64,000 nucleotides of DNA from Melioribacteraceae bacterium (GTDB lineage: Bacteria; Bacteroidota; Ignavibacteria; Ignavibacteriales; Melioribacteraceae): assembly GCA_035362835.1 (NCBI GenBank), contig DAOSDY010000001.1, positions 1,178,001 to 1,242,000 on the forward strand. The letters are read 5' to 3'. Shown here piece after piece: positions 45,789-54,625 of this stretch; positions within the stretch are counted from its first letter, which is position 1, and every line of letters starts with the position of its first letter. Below the pieces are notes generated by a model. The model ran no database searches and was not told the origin of the DNA. It saw only the letters and a program-made list of their open reading frames with translations. The position numbers and the translations under genes were made by a program.

Positions 45789-47480
45789 ATGAAAACAGCA
45801 AAATCTATTTTTTCACTATTCGTTATTTTATCGGGTTTTTCGGTATCGTTTGGGCAGACCACGTCTGTTGAAAAAGGTCTTGCAACTATTAATAAGGAGA
45901 TAATTCAGGCGCAGCTCGAATTTCTTGCATCCGACTGGATGGAGGGAAGAGAGGCAACCACGAAGGGGGAATTCCTTGCCGGCGATTACCTTGCCGGCTT
46001 GTTCAAATTGTATGGAATTAAACCGGCAGGCGATTTTGAATATGCTCAGGCAGGACGCGGTAGAAGGGCGCAGTTTCAATTGCCGGGTCAGTCATCCGCT
46101 CCGCAGGGAACGAGATCATATTTCCAGAATATTAATTTTCTTGCTTCGGAACCGGTTGACGATCAAACCTTCGGTATAGCAGTAAATGACGGCGTCTCTA
46201 AGAAAAGAATAACTTTTTCTTATAGAACGGATTTTTCACTTACTCCTTCTGGGGTTGGAGTTGAATTGGAAAGTCCAATCGTATTTGTCGGATACGGATT
46301 TAAAAGCGAAGAAGCCGGGTATGATGACTTTAAGGGTGTGGATGTTAGAGGAAAGATTGTTTTCCGGATATCGGGAATACCGGGTATGCGCGATACAAGT
46401 TCGGCGGCTTATAAAAAACTGAAACTTAACGATCGAATGATGCTCATGAGTTACCTGCGCTCACGGAATGATATTATTGAGAAGCTCGGAGCCGTTGGAG
46501 TAATCGACTATAATATCGGTGCGGATATGACTCAGGGCGCTGTTGTTAATTATCCGTTTAGATACAATACGCCGTTTTATGAGCGCGATAAGAGATTAAC
46601 CGCGGGCACGTCCATCAGGATTGGAATACCCGAGGATACTCTACGTACAGGCTTGAATGTTATTACGGTAAGCGAAAGGATTGCTCACGAGATATTGAAA
46701 GGAAGCGGTATTGATATAAAAAAATATGAAAAGGAAGCCGCTGAAAAACTCAAATCCGGCGCGAAAGAAATTAAAGGAAAGAGCGCATTTATTAAAACAA
46801 ATGTTAAAACAAAAGTTGTAAGAGGAAGAAATGTCCTTGGCATGATTGAAGGAGAAAACCCGAATGAAGTTATCGTAGTTGGGGGTCATTACGATCACGT
46901 TGGAATTAATGAAGGTTTCATCTGGAATGGAGCCGACGACAATGGATCCGGAACTGTGGGAGTAATGACTATTGCAAAGGCTTTTGCTGAATCGGGGGTT
47001 AAGCCGAGACGCACCGTTATTTTTGCATGCTGGACTGGCGAGGAAAAAGGACTGCTCGGCTCGAGATACTTTGTTAACAAGTTTAAACCGCTGGAGGACC
47101 TTATTCTTAATCTGAATTATGATATGATAGGAAGAAATTCTGAGGACGATACTAAGGGGGTAAAACTTGGAATCCAGTATTCAGAAGATTTTCCGGCTCT
47201 CAAAGAAGTTGTTGATAAAGCAAACAAAGATTATAATCTCGGCCTCGAGATCAGATTCAATCCCTCTAAGCGTCCTTCGGGCGGATCGGATTTCTCATCA
47301 TTTTCAGCTAAGGATATTCCGGTATATGGAGTTATGGCTGCAATGCATCCCGATTATCATCAGCCAACCGATCATGTTGAAAAAATTGATTTCGAGAAGA
47401 TGACGAAGATTATTAAAATGGGATTTCTCGCTGTCTGGGAATTTGCAAATTCCGAAACGAATATTAAGACAGGTAAATAA
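45789..47480 (+). CDS. Secreted M28 family zinc peptidase
   Basis: A 563-residue protein with a signal peptide (ends near SFGQ), an N-terminal part with a protease-associated-like insert (about 150-310), and an M28 aminopeptidase domain. The binuclear zinc ligands are seen in GGHYDHVG, GADDNGSGT, WTGEEKG, NYDMIG and HPDYHQPTDHV. It likely cleaves N-terminal amino acids from peptides in the periplasm. Confidence 0.92.
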   Translation: MKTAKSIFSLFVILSGFSVSFGQTTSVEKGLATINKEIIQAQLEFLASDWMEGREATTKGEFLAGDYLAGLFKLYGIKPAGDFEYAQAGRGRRAQFQLPGQSSAPQGTRSYFQNINFLASEPVDDQTFGIAVNDGVSKKRITFSYRTDFSLTPSGVGVELESPIVFVGYGFKSEEAGYDDFKGVDVRGKIVFRISGIPGMRDTSSAAYKKLKLNDRMMLMSYLRSRNDIIEKLGAVGVIDYNIGADMTQGAVVNYPFRYNTPFYERDKRLTAGTSIRIGIPEDTLRTGLNVITVSERIAHEILKGSGIDIKKYEKEAAEKLKSGAKEIKGKSAFIKTNVKTKVVRGRNVLGMIEGENPNEVIVVGGHYDHVGINEGFIWNGADDNGSGTVGVMTIAKAFAESGVKPRRTVIFACWTGEEKGLLGSRYFVNKFKPLEDLILNLNYDMIGRNSEDDTKGVKLGIQYSEDFPALKEVVDKANKDYNLGLEIRFNPSKRPSGGSDFSSFSAKDIPVYGVMAAMHPDYHQPTDHVEKIDFEKMTKIIKMGFLAVWEFANSETNIKTGK

Positions 47481-47487
47481 TTACTGT

Positions 47488-47516
47488 AAAGGGGCACGTT
47501 ACAGTGTCCCTTTTGA
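47488..47516. terminator. Shared bidirectional terminator
   Basis: AAAGGGGCAC and GTGTCCCTTT form a stem with one G-T pair and a short loop, with an A-tract on one side and a T-tract on the other. It lies between the convergent M28 peptidase and response regulator genes and can serve both. Confidence 0.78.
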
Positions 47517-47518
47517 TT

Positions 47519-48214
47519 TTATTTTCCGTCTATCATTTTCATTCTGTAACCTACACCGGAATCTGTAATTATATATTCCGGGTGAGCAGGATCCTCTTCA
47601 ATCTTTTTTCTTATCTGTCCTATAAATACCCTTAAGTATTGAGAATCCTCCGAATGAACAGGCCCCCATATTTCCTTTAAAAGAAAATTGTGTGTCAAGA
47701 CCTTGTCAAGATTTCTAAAAAAAAGAAAAAGCAGGAGATATTCCGTGTTTGTTACTTTTAATTCCGTGTTGTTTTTAAAGATGAGTCTTTTTGAAATATC
47801 AATTTTAATTTTGCCATTAACAATAACAGATTGATTATCGGGTTGCTGTGTTCTTCTGATGTTTGCGCGTATTCGGGCTATTAGTTCCGAAGTGTTAAAT
47901 GGTTTGGTAACGTAATCATCGGCCCCAAGCTCAAGGGCTTTAACAATATCGTCTTCCGAATTTCTAACCGATAGAATTATTATTGGAACATTGGACCAGG
48001 TGCGAATCTCTTTTAGAACGGTAAATCCATCTTCATCGGGCAAGCCAAGATCGAGAATAACTAATTGTGGGTGGCTGTTCGCAACGGATACAATTCCGTC
48101 TCTGCCCCTCGGAGAGTCAATAACTTTGAATCCCTCTGCTTCGAGTGTAATCGATAATATTTTTCTTATCTGGGATTCATCATCAATTACTGCTATTACG
48201 TTTTGCGATGTCAT
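47519..48214 (-). CDS. OmpR-family response regulator (KdpE-like)
   Basis: A 231-residue regulator with a receiver domain (1-120; phosphoacceptor Asp55 in LDLGLPDEDG, Lys104 in TKPF) and a C-terminal winged helix (about 130-228) for DNA binding. It is paired with the kinase gene five bases upstream. The kinase has a KdpD-type membrane domain and the adjacent divergent genes encode KtrAB, so it likely controls potassium uptake genes. Confidence 0.93.
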   Translation of the reverse strand: MTSQNVIAVIDDESQIRKILSITLEAEGFKVIDSPRGRDGIVSVANSHPQLVILDLGLPDEDGFTVLKEIRTWSNVPIIILSVRNSEDDIVKALELGADDYVTKPFNTSELIARIRANIRRTQQPDNQSVIVNGKIKIDISKRLIFKNNTELKVTNTEYLLLFLFFRNLDKVLTHNFLLKEIWGPVHSEDSQYLRVFIGQIRKKIEEDPAHPEYIITDSGVGYRMKMIDGK

Positions 48215-48219
48215 ATTGT

Positions 48220-49788
48220 TTATGAATTTATTGGAAGTGAAATTATAAATTCCGCGCCGCCGCCAGGACGGTTTTGAGCTTTTATTGTACCGCCGTGTGC
48301 TTCAATAAATCCTTTTGCGATAGAAAGACCAAGTCCGGTTCCGCCCGCTTTCGTTCCGGGGATCCTGTAAAATTTTGTAAATAGATTCTTAATTTCATTT
48401 TCTGGAAAACCCATGCCGTTATCGGAGATGGTTATAATTAGTAAATCGGATTTTCTTTTGGCCGTAACATCAATTTTACATTCGGACGATGTATATTCAA
48501 TGGAATTGTGAAGTATATTTATTAGCGCTTGTTCAAGAAGCGGATAATCAAAATTCAGCATCCCTATTTCTTCTCCAATATCACAATTAATTTTACGGGA
48601 TTGACTTTCTGTCTCAACTCTGCTGATGGAAGAATTTATTAAATCGGAAATTGAATGCCACTCTTGCTTGAGTTTTAAATTTCCTCTTTCAAGGCGCGTT
48701 ATATCTAATAGATTTTCAACAAGACGTTTAAGTCGTTCTGAAGCAATGCCGGCTTCATCAATTAATTGAGTGATAATCTTTTTGTTGCTGAATATCTTAT
48801 CGTCTTTAAGCGAACTTATTGCGCCAATGATTGTGGTGATTGGTGTTTTCAGCTCGTGGGAAATTGAATCGAACAGTGTTTTGTATAATTTTTCTGACTC
48901 GGCAATTATCAAATTATTCTTTGCTAAATCCGTTAAATATTCGCGCTCTACCGCGGCGCTTATTTGCGCAATAAAAGTATCGAGCAGGGATTCAACATCG
49001 GGCTCAATTGTGTAACCTTCAGGAAAAAGTAAGCCGGCAACGCCGTAATTCCTGTTCGTGGTAAACAGAGGAAGGTATGTAATCGGTGAAATGGAGGACA
49101 CATTCCGAGTAAACTTTCCAACTTTTTCCGAGCTAAGAAGAGCGATCTGTGCGATATTACGCTCTGCATCATCAATAATAAATGTACTTGAATTATGTGC
49201 TCTATCGTTAAGATATTTTTCATTCCCGGAGTAAATAAATACAACCTCCGCATGAAAAGTTGATTTTAAATGGTTTATGGCGTAAGCGGTAACTTCATCT
49301 AGCGATCTGGAGGAAGAGAGATCCCGCGTTAAATTGTAAAGTGCGGATGTTCTTCGCTCTTTCTGGTTTATTAAAACCTGTTGTGTTCGTATTCTGGAAA
49401 TGAGTAAACCGGAAACAGTAGCAATAACAAAATACATTATAAACATCATCCCATCTTCAACTTTGCCGATACGGAAAGTGTAATAAGGCGGTATAAAATA
49501 AAAATTCCAGATGAGAGCACTCATAACAGCGGCAAGAAATATCGGTCCCGGCTTAAATTTTAGCAACGGCAAAAGAGATACAATAAACAAAAATATAAGC
49601 GAGATTGATTGATAGCCAACGTGTGGACTTATTAAATTAAGGGTGAATCCGGAAATCGATATAATTAGTGCGGAAAGAAAGTATTTGGATAATGGCGCGG
49701 TCCAGATATTTTTTGAATGGGAAATAAATCCCCTATAAAGCGAGATTGTCCACGAATTATTTAGCTTGTAGTTGTCTGTTTTTTTCAT
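48220..49788 (-). CDS. Sensor histidine kinase with KdpD-type membrane domain
   Basis: A 522-residue kinase. Four membrane helices at about 38-132 match the DUF4118 region of KdpD (FIPPYYTFRIGKVEDGMMF). A GAF-like domain follows (about 150-280), then HisKA with His311 in SISHELKTPITT and a HATPase (SDNGMGFPENE, GTGLGLSIAKG). It lacks the N-terminal cytosolic KdpD/USP sensor domain of classic KdpD (about 895 residues). It is divergent from ktrB by 261 bp and pairs with the response regulator. Role in potassium or turgor sensing is inferred. Confidence 0.9.
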   Translation of the reverse strand: MKKTDNYKLNNSWTISLYRGFISHSKNIWTAPLSKYFLSALIISISGFTLNLISPHVGYQSISLIFLFIVSLLPLLKFKPGPIFLAAVMSALIWNFYFIPPYYTFRIGKVEDGMMFIMYFVIATVSGLLISRIRTQQVLINQKERRTSALYNLTRDLSSSRSLDEVTAYAINHLKSTFHAEVVFIYSGNEKYLNDRAHNSSTFIIDDAERNIAQIALLSSEKVGKFTRNVSSISPITYLPLFTTNRNYGVAGLLFPEGYTIEPDVESLLDTFIAQISAAVEREYLTDLAKNNLIIAESEKLYKTLFDSISHELKTPITTIIGAISSLKDDKIFSNKKIITQLIDEAGIASERLKRLVENLLDITRLERGNLKLKQEWHSISDLINSSISRVETESQSRKINCDIGEEIGMLNFDYPLLEQALINILHNSIEYTSSECKIDVTAKRKSDLLIITISDNGMGFPENEIKNLFTKFYRIPGTKAGGTGLGLSIAKGFIEAHGGTIKAQNRPGGGAEFIISLPINS

Positions 49789-50049
49789 CGGACCTTCCTC
49801 CCATGATTATCTAAAACACACAGCCATCGTATCAGCGCTATTAAAACTAATCAACCGTTTATTAAAGTGCTGTAAATAAATTATTGCCGGGCATAAAATA
49901 TTTATAAACTTTGAATAAGTATGTAAAGAAAGTATAAAAAGAATTTGGCCGGTATAAAGATTTTGTAAGGAATTTCGGGATTATTTGGAAATCATAATCC
50001 AAAATACATTTTAGAGCCTGTCATTTAATTGGTATTATAACTACAAGAA
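49789..50049. promoter_or_regulatory. Divergent control region between kinase and ktrB
   Basis: This 261-bp AT-rich spacer holds two tandem 13-bp repeats, AAGTATGTAAAGA (49917-49929) and AAGTATAAAAAGA (49930-49942). A related GGTATAAAGA lies at 49951-49960. A palindrome has arms GGATTAT (49978-49984) and ATAATCC (49994-50000). OmpR/KdpE-type regulators often bind direct repeats, so the tandem repeats may be regulator sites; this is inference. Confidence 0.5.
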
Positions 50050-51384
50050 ATGAAAAAAAGAATTACACCGGTTCAGCTTCTTTCAATTGGATATGTTGTA
50101 ATTGCATTGCTGGGGGCGCTTATACTTTGTATGCCCTTCTCTACGCAAGATAAAAGCGGTACATCTTTTCTCGACGCATTATTCACCTCGGCATCAGCTC
50201 TAAGTACAACGGGACTTGGTGTTGTTGATACGGGTACACATTATTCAACTTTTGGACAGACTGTAATACTTATAATCGTCCAAATTGGCGGTTTGGGGTA
50301 TATGATATTTGTTGCATTTATTGCCATATCTGCCGGCTATAGATTTTCTCTTAATGGTAAACAAATATTTAATGAATCGATTGCACGTCCGGGCGGCTTG
50401 GAAATTAAAAAATTCGTCAAAGCTGTTATCCTTTTTACACTAACTTTTGAGGTTGTTGGCGCTTTGGTGCTTACTATAGTTTTTCTTGATAAACAAGATT
50501 TTGTTAATGCAGCTTATTCCGGAATCTTCCACTCGATATCAGCTTTCTGTACAGCCGGCTTTTCATTATACGCGGATAGTTTTATGGCGTATTACCGAAG
50601 TCTTACTGCAAATATTATTATTGCTATTATTACCATTGCCGGCGGAATAGGATTCTTTGTTTTGTATGATCTCTTTGAATATTGCGTAAATGTAATTAAA
50701 GGAAAAAGACCCGTTAAATTATCCGACCATACAAAAACAGTACTAGTGGTAACTTTTGTTTTGATGTTTTTAGGAACTGTGATTTTATTCTTTACCGAAG
50801 CGAGTAATGGTAAAAGTTTTTCTGTTTCGGATAGAATACTTACTGCATCATTTCAAACAATATCTGCTTCTTCAACAACCGGGTTTAATTCTGTAGATAT
50901 CGGAAGCATGAAGATAATAAGTTTGCTGATTCTTGTTCTTTTAATGTTTATCGGCGCATCCCCGGGAAGCACGGGTGGAGGAATTAAAACCTCCACCTTT
51001 GGAATTGTTATCCTGTTCTTAAAAAAAGTTATTACTAACAGAAACGAAGTAACTGCGTTCAAACACTCGATAGGCGAATCAACGGTTAATAAAGCGATTG
51101 CGATTACATTTATATCTCTTTTTTATCTCATCACAATAATTAGTTTGTTGTTAGTAACCGAGAATTATTCACTTCTTCAAGTAACATTTGAAACCGCCTC
51201 GGCATTAGGTACGGTTGGACTTTCAATGGGAATTACTCCCACACTTTCAAGTTCAGGGAAATTATTAATAATAATCACAATGATAGTCGGTCGTATTGGT
51301 CCACTTGCAATCGGATACTCACTCATTGGAAAAATCAAGTCTATTAAATATTCATATCCGCAAGGCAATATTTTAACAGGTTAG
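50050..51384 (+). CDS. ktrB: Potassium uptake channel subunit KtrB/TrkH-like
   Basis: A 444-residue membrane protein of the SKT (Trk/Ktr/HKT) family, which moves K+ (often with Na+) inward. Four M1-P-M2 repeats each carry a selectivity-loop glycine: SALSTTGLGV, SAFCTAGFSL, SASSTTGFNS and SALGTVGLSM. A gating loop with GASPGSTGGGIKT lies in the third repeat. Its length and ktrA downstream fit KtrB. It is divergent from a KdpDE-like system. Confidence 0.93.
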   Translation: MKKRITPVQLLSIGYVVIALLGALILCMPFSTQDKSGTSFLDALFTSASALSTTGLGVVDTGTHYSTFGQTVILIIVQIGGLGYMIFVAFIAISAGYRFSLNGKQIFNESIARPGGLEIKKFVKAVILFTLTFEVVGALVLTIVFLDKQDFVNAAYSGIFHSISAFCTAGFSLYADSFMAYYRSLTANIIIAIITIAGGIGFFVLYDLFEYCVNVIKGKRPVKLSDHTKTVLVVTFVLMFLGTVILFFTEASNGKSFSVSDRILTASFQTISASSTTGFNSVDIGSMKIISLLILVLLMFIGASPGSTGGGIKTSTFGIVILFLKKVITNRNEVTAFKHSIGESTVNKAIAITFISLFYLITIISLLLVTENYSLLQVTFETASALGTVGLSMGITPTLSSSGKLLIIITMIVGRIGPLAIGYSLIGKIKSIKYSYPQGNILTG

Positions 51385-51393
51385 GAGAGTAAA

Positions 51394-52053
51394 ATGAAAC
51401 AATTTGTTGTAATTGGTTTGGGAACCTTCGGATTTAACGTTGCTGTACAACTTGCAAAGCAGGGTCACCAGGTACTTGCAATTGATTCCGACAAGAAAAT
51501 AATTGACCGGATTAAAAACCTGGTTACTGAATCGGTTGTTGTAGATGCGATGGATAAAAACTCACTGGATGAATTTGTGGATGGAGGTTTTGATTCGGCA
51601 ATTTTAGGTATGGGTGAAAGTTATATGGAGGCGACGATACTTACAATCGTTCATCTAAAACAAATCGGGGTAAAACAGATTATAGTAAAATCTATGAATG
51701 AACTTAGAGGCGAAGTATTCCGGTCCATTGGAGCTACAGAAATAATATTTCCGGAGAAAGAATCGGCGATTCGACTTGCCAGAAAGCTGACTATTCCCAC
51801 GCTTATAGATCAAATATCCCTGGCTCCCGAGTATAGTATAGTTGAAATAGCGCTGCCGGATAGTTTTATCGGAAAAAATATTGGCGAACTTGATTTAAGA
51901 AAGAAATACAATGTGACAATAATTGCAGTTAAAAATATCCTGCATGATGAGATGGTTCCGGTTCCGGATGCTTCCTACAAATTCTTGCCGGACACTGCTT
52001 TAATTCTTATGGGCAAACATGATGATATTGACAGGCTGAAAAGGTTTTTGTAG
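51394..52053 (+). CDS. ktrA: Potassium uptake regulatory subunit KtrA (RCK)
   Basis: A 219-residue cytosolic gating protein with an RCK_N Rossmann fold (VIGLGTFGFNVA at 6-17, acidic Asp31-Asp33 region) and an RCK_C domain (about 135-219; SIVEIALPDSFIGKNIGEL). It forms rings that open or close KtrB in response to ATP/ADP and often c-di-AMP. It starts nine bases after ktrB with GGAGAG upstream. Confidence 0.93.
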   Translation: MKQFVVIGLGTFGFNVAVQLAKQGHQVLAIDSDKKIIDRIKNLVTESVVVDAMDKNSLDEFVDGGFDSAILGMGESYMEATILTIVHLKQIGVKQIIVKSMNELRGEVFRSIGATEIIFPEKESAIRLARKLTIPTLIDQISLAPEYSIVEIALPDSFIGKNIGELDLRKKYNVTIIAVKNILHDEMVPVPDASYKFLPDTALILMGKHDDIDRLKRFL

Positions 52054-52176
52054 TCGGTCCGGCCCAGGTACTAATACACCACCACCTCCCACACTACTTT
52101 TTTGAAAGGGTATTTCAAAAAGCCTACTCCAAAACCGCGTTTTTAATTCAAAAACACAATAATCAAAAATAATTTT

Positions 52177-52204
52177 TTGTAAGGGAACCCTGCCGCAATA
52201 TTAT
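52177..52204 (+). promoter_or_regulatory. Sigma-70-like promoter of the YceI-MarR operon
   Basis: TTGTAA (52177-52182) and TATTAT (52199-52204) are separated by 16 bases, matching sigma-70 -35 and -10 consensus at 4/6 and 5/6. Whether this lineage uses such a consensus is uncertain. The operator-like repeat starts right after it. Confidence 0.45.
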
Positions 52205-52231
52205 ATGTTGTAACATTAAACGTGACAACAT
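52205..52231. promoter_or_regulatory. 27-bp inverted repeat, candidate MarR operator
   Basis: Arms ATGTTGTAAC (52205-52214) and GTGACAACAT (52222-52231) match in 9 of 10 positions around a 7-base centre. It covers the expected transcription start of the operon and lies 27 bases before the first start codon. A MarR gene is the second gene of the operon, so autorepression is likely. Confidence 0.65.
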
Positions 52232-52258
52232 CATTTATTAATATAAAGGAGAAGTAAA

Positions 52259-52846
52259 ATGAAAAAAACAAATCTTTTGGCAGCATTATTAATTTTCACA
52301 GCAACTGCAATTTCCGCTCAAACAAACTGGGGAATTGATAAATCCCACTCTAAAGTTGGATTCTCGGTTAGTCACCTTGTTATAACTGACGTAGATGGTT
52401 TCTTCAAAGAATATGATGCAAAAGTTACAACCAAAGGGGACGATTTTTCAACAGCCAATATCGATTTTTCAGTCAATACAGGCAGCATATTTACTGATAA
52501 TGACGGAAGAGACAAGCATTTACGTTCTGACGATTTCTTTAACGCCGAAAAATTTCCCCAAATGACCTTTAAAGGAAAAGCTATGAAAAAGGCTAGCGAC
52601 AACAAGTATAAACTCGTAGGCGATCTTACAATCCGCGACGTCACTAAAGAAGTCGAACTGGATGTGAAATATAACGGAATGGTAAAAGATCCGTGGGGAA
52701 ATACAAAAGCAGGATTTAAAGTTACCGGTGAGATCAATAGATTCGATTTCAACCTTAAATGGAATACGGCTATTGAGACCGGAGCGCTTGTAGTAGGTAA
52801 AGAAGTTGAATTAATAATTGATTTACAATTGGTTAAAAAATCATAA
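52259..52846 (+). CDS. YceI-family secreted protein
   Basis: A 195-residue periplasmic protein with a signal peptide (ends near AISAQ) and a YceI lipocalin-like domain, which in relatives binds polyprenoids or isoprenoid quinones. Family segments: GIDKSHSKVGFSVSHL, GRDKHLRSDDFFNAEKFPQM region, and LTIRDVTKEV. AAAGGAGAAG precedes the start. It is the first gene of the five-gene operon and overlaps the MarR gene by one base, suggesting translational coupling. Confidence 0.93.
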   Translation: MKKTNLLAALLIFTATAISAQTNWGIDKSHSKVGFSVSHLVITDVDGFFKEYDAKVTTKGDDFSTANIDFSVNTGSIFTDNDGRDKHLRSDDFFNAEKFPQMTFKGKAMKKASDNKYKLVGDLTIRDVTKEVELDVKYNGMVKDPWGNTKAGFKVTGEINRFDFNLKWNTAIETGALVVGKEVELIIDLQLVKKS

Positions 52847-53295
52847 TGAAATTGGAAGAAGAAATCACTCAGAAGAAATTTAAAAACGATTTTCATAAAC
52901 TGGCCGTGAATCTGATTTATACTCACGGCTGGTTTATGAACCATCAGTCCAAATATTTCAAGAAGTTCGGAATTACCGGGCCTCAGTACAATATACTCCG
53001 GATATTAAGGGGACAGCATCCCAATCCGGCTTCTGTGAATCTGCTGAAAGATAGAATGCTCGATAAAATGTCGGACGCTTCCCGACTGGTTGAACGACTT
53101 AAACAGAAGGGACTTGTTGAAAGAGAAATTTGTCCAAATGACAGGCGCCGCGTTGAAGTAAAGATAAACGAAAAGGGGCTCGCCCTGTTGAAAGAGATGG
53201 ATAGAATTGAAGACCGCTTCAATAAATTATTCAAAGGATTAAACAGCGAAGAAGTAAAGACACTTAACGAGCTGTTAGATAAGCTTCGCGGTTAG
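52846..53295 (+). CDS. MarR-family transcriptional regulator
   Basis: A 149-residue winged-helix regulator. The DNA-binding part (about 40-105) has the recognition helix region MSDASRLVERLKQKGLVERE and the wing CPNDRRRVEV. It contains a single Cys96 at the wing, a possible electrophile sensor, but this is speculation. Context with a VOC dioxygenase, cupin and MhqD-like esterase resembles the MhqR quinone/catechol-stress regulon of Bacillus. The inverted repeat upstream of the operon is its likely target. Confidence 0.92.
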   Translation: MKLEEEITQKKFKNDFHKLAVNLIYTHGWFMNHQSKYFKKFGITGPQYNILRILRGQHPNPASVNLLKDRMLDKMSDASRLVERLKQKGLVEREICPNDRRRVEVKINEKGLALLKEMDRIEDRFNKLFKGLNSEEVKTLNELLDKLRG

Positions 53296-53309
53296 AAAGG
53301 AACAATAGA

Positions 53310-54269
53310 ATGAAAAAGGCAATAAACGGAATTCATCATATTACCGTAATGGCTGGCGATCCGCAGGCAAATTACGATTTTTATACTCAGACTCTTGGAA
53401 TGCGGTTCATTAAAAAAACTGTAAATTTCGACGCACCGGATGTTTATCATCTTTATTATGGTGACGAAGTCGGTTCTCCGGGAACAATTCTTACTTTCTT
53501 TCCTTTTCCGGACGCGCGGCGAGGAAAACGCGGTACCGGGGAAATAACTACCGTCAGCTTCAGCGTTCCATCCCGTTCCCTCGATTTCTGGATCAACAGG
53601 CTGGCGGATCTTGCTGTGGATTTCGACGGCCCGTCTGAAAAATTCGGCTATAAATATATTAGTCTTCTCGATCCCGACGGAATGAAAATCGAAATTGTTG
53701 CGGATCCGGACGCTGATAAAATAATCGGTTGGAATAACGGAGAAATACCCGCAGAGAATTCGATCAGAAAGTTTTTCAGCATTAATTTTTATCTGAAGAG
53801 CACTTACAAATCTGAAGAACTGCTAAAAAATGTAATGGGCGCCAGTTTTGTAGCAAAAGAGGGGAATACAAAGCGTTATTCTTTCGGGAAGGATTCCAGC
53901 AAAGCCTTTATTGATCTTTACGAAGACGAAAATACATCCCGCGGTTTAAGCGGTGCCGGAACGGTTCATCATATTGCATGGCGTACCGAAAATGATGAAG
54001 AGCAGAATAACTGGAGAAATAAGGTCATTGAATATGGACTGCATCCGACAGAAATGGTTGACAGAAACTATTTCCACTCGATCTACTTCCGCGAACCGGG
54101 AGGAATTCTTTTTGAAATAGCAACTGATGGTCCGGGATTTATGGTTGATGAAAGCTTTGATTCACTCGGCAGCGAGCTGAAGCTCCCGCCTTGGCATGAA
54201 CCGAAAAGAAAATTAATTGAGCAGATTCTAATTCCACTGAGAACCAAAAGTTTTGTAAAGCAGAATTAG
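53310..54269 (+). CDS. Ring-cleaving dioxygenase-like VOC protein (MhqO-like)
   Basis: A 319-residue protein of two vicinal-oxygen-chelate repeats, as in MhqO/MhqE/LinE-type extradiol dioxygenases. Candidate metal ligands are His in GIHHITVM, His in VHHIAWR and Glu in GILFEIATD. These enzymes open hydroquinone or catechol rings using Fe(II). The substrate is not proven. It starts 14 bp after the MarR gene. Confidence 0.88.
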   Translation: MKKAINGIHHITVMAGDPQANYDFYTQTLGMRFIKKTVNFDAPDVYHLYYGDEVGSPGTILTFFPFPDARRGKRGTGEITTVSFSVPSRSLDFWINRLADLAVDFDGPSEKFGYKYISLLDPDGMKIEIVADPDADKIIGWNNGEIPAENSIRKFFSINFYLKSTYKSEELLKNVMGASFVAKEGNTKRYSFGKDSSKAFIDLYEDENTSRGLSGAGTVHHIAWRTENDEEQNNWRNKVIEYGLHPTEMVDRNYFHSIYFREPGGILFEIATDGPGFMVDESFDSLGSELKLPPWHEPKRKLIEQILIPLRTKSFVKQN

Positions 54270-54271
54270 TT

Positions 54272-54625
54272 ATGAAGGTAACTCGTTTATATACCGGCGA
54301 AGATAACGAAACGCATTTCGATATTATTGATTATGAATTATTTGATAACGGAATGATTGGACGGCTCTCGAATAAAATTAAAGTAAAAGATCTAATGTTT
54401 AGAGAAACCGACGGTGATTATAATTACGACTTTCATCCGGCACCTCAAAAACAGTTTATTATTCTCCTCGACGGAGAAATAGAAATAGAAAATGGAAGTG
54501 GTGAAAGAAGAAGATTTAAATCCGGCGACGTACTTTTAGTTGAAGATGTTTCAGGACGGGGTCATAAAACAAAAAGTATTGACGGCAAACTCAGAAGATC
54601 AATTTTTATTACAATAGATGAATAA
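54272..54625 (+). CDS. Cupin-domain protein
   Basis: A 117-residue single-domain cupin (DFHPAPQKQFIILLDGEIEI, then FKSGDVLLVEDVSGRGHKT). The first cupin motif lacks the usual pair of metal histidines (HxH), leaving one His before the QF strand and one in GRGHKT. Role unknown; its place suggests help in aromatic or quinone detoxification. It starts two bases after the VOC gene and overlaps the hydrolase gene by eight bases. Confidence 0.85.
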   Translation: MKVTRLYTGEDNETHFDIIDYELFDNGMIGRLSNKIKVKDLMFRETDGDYNYDFHPAPQKQFIILLDGEIEIENGSGERRRFKSGDVLLVEDVSGRGHKTKSIDGKLRRSIFITIDE

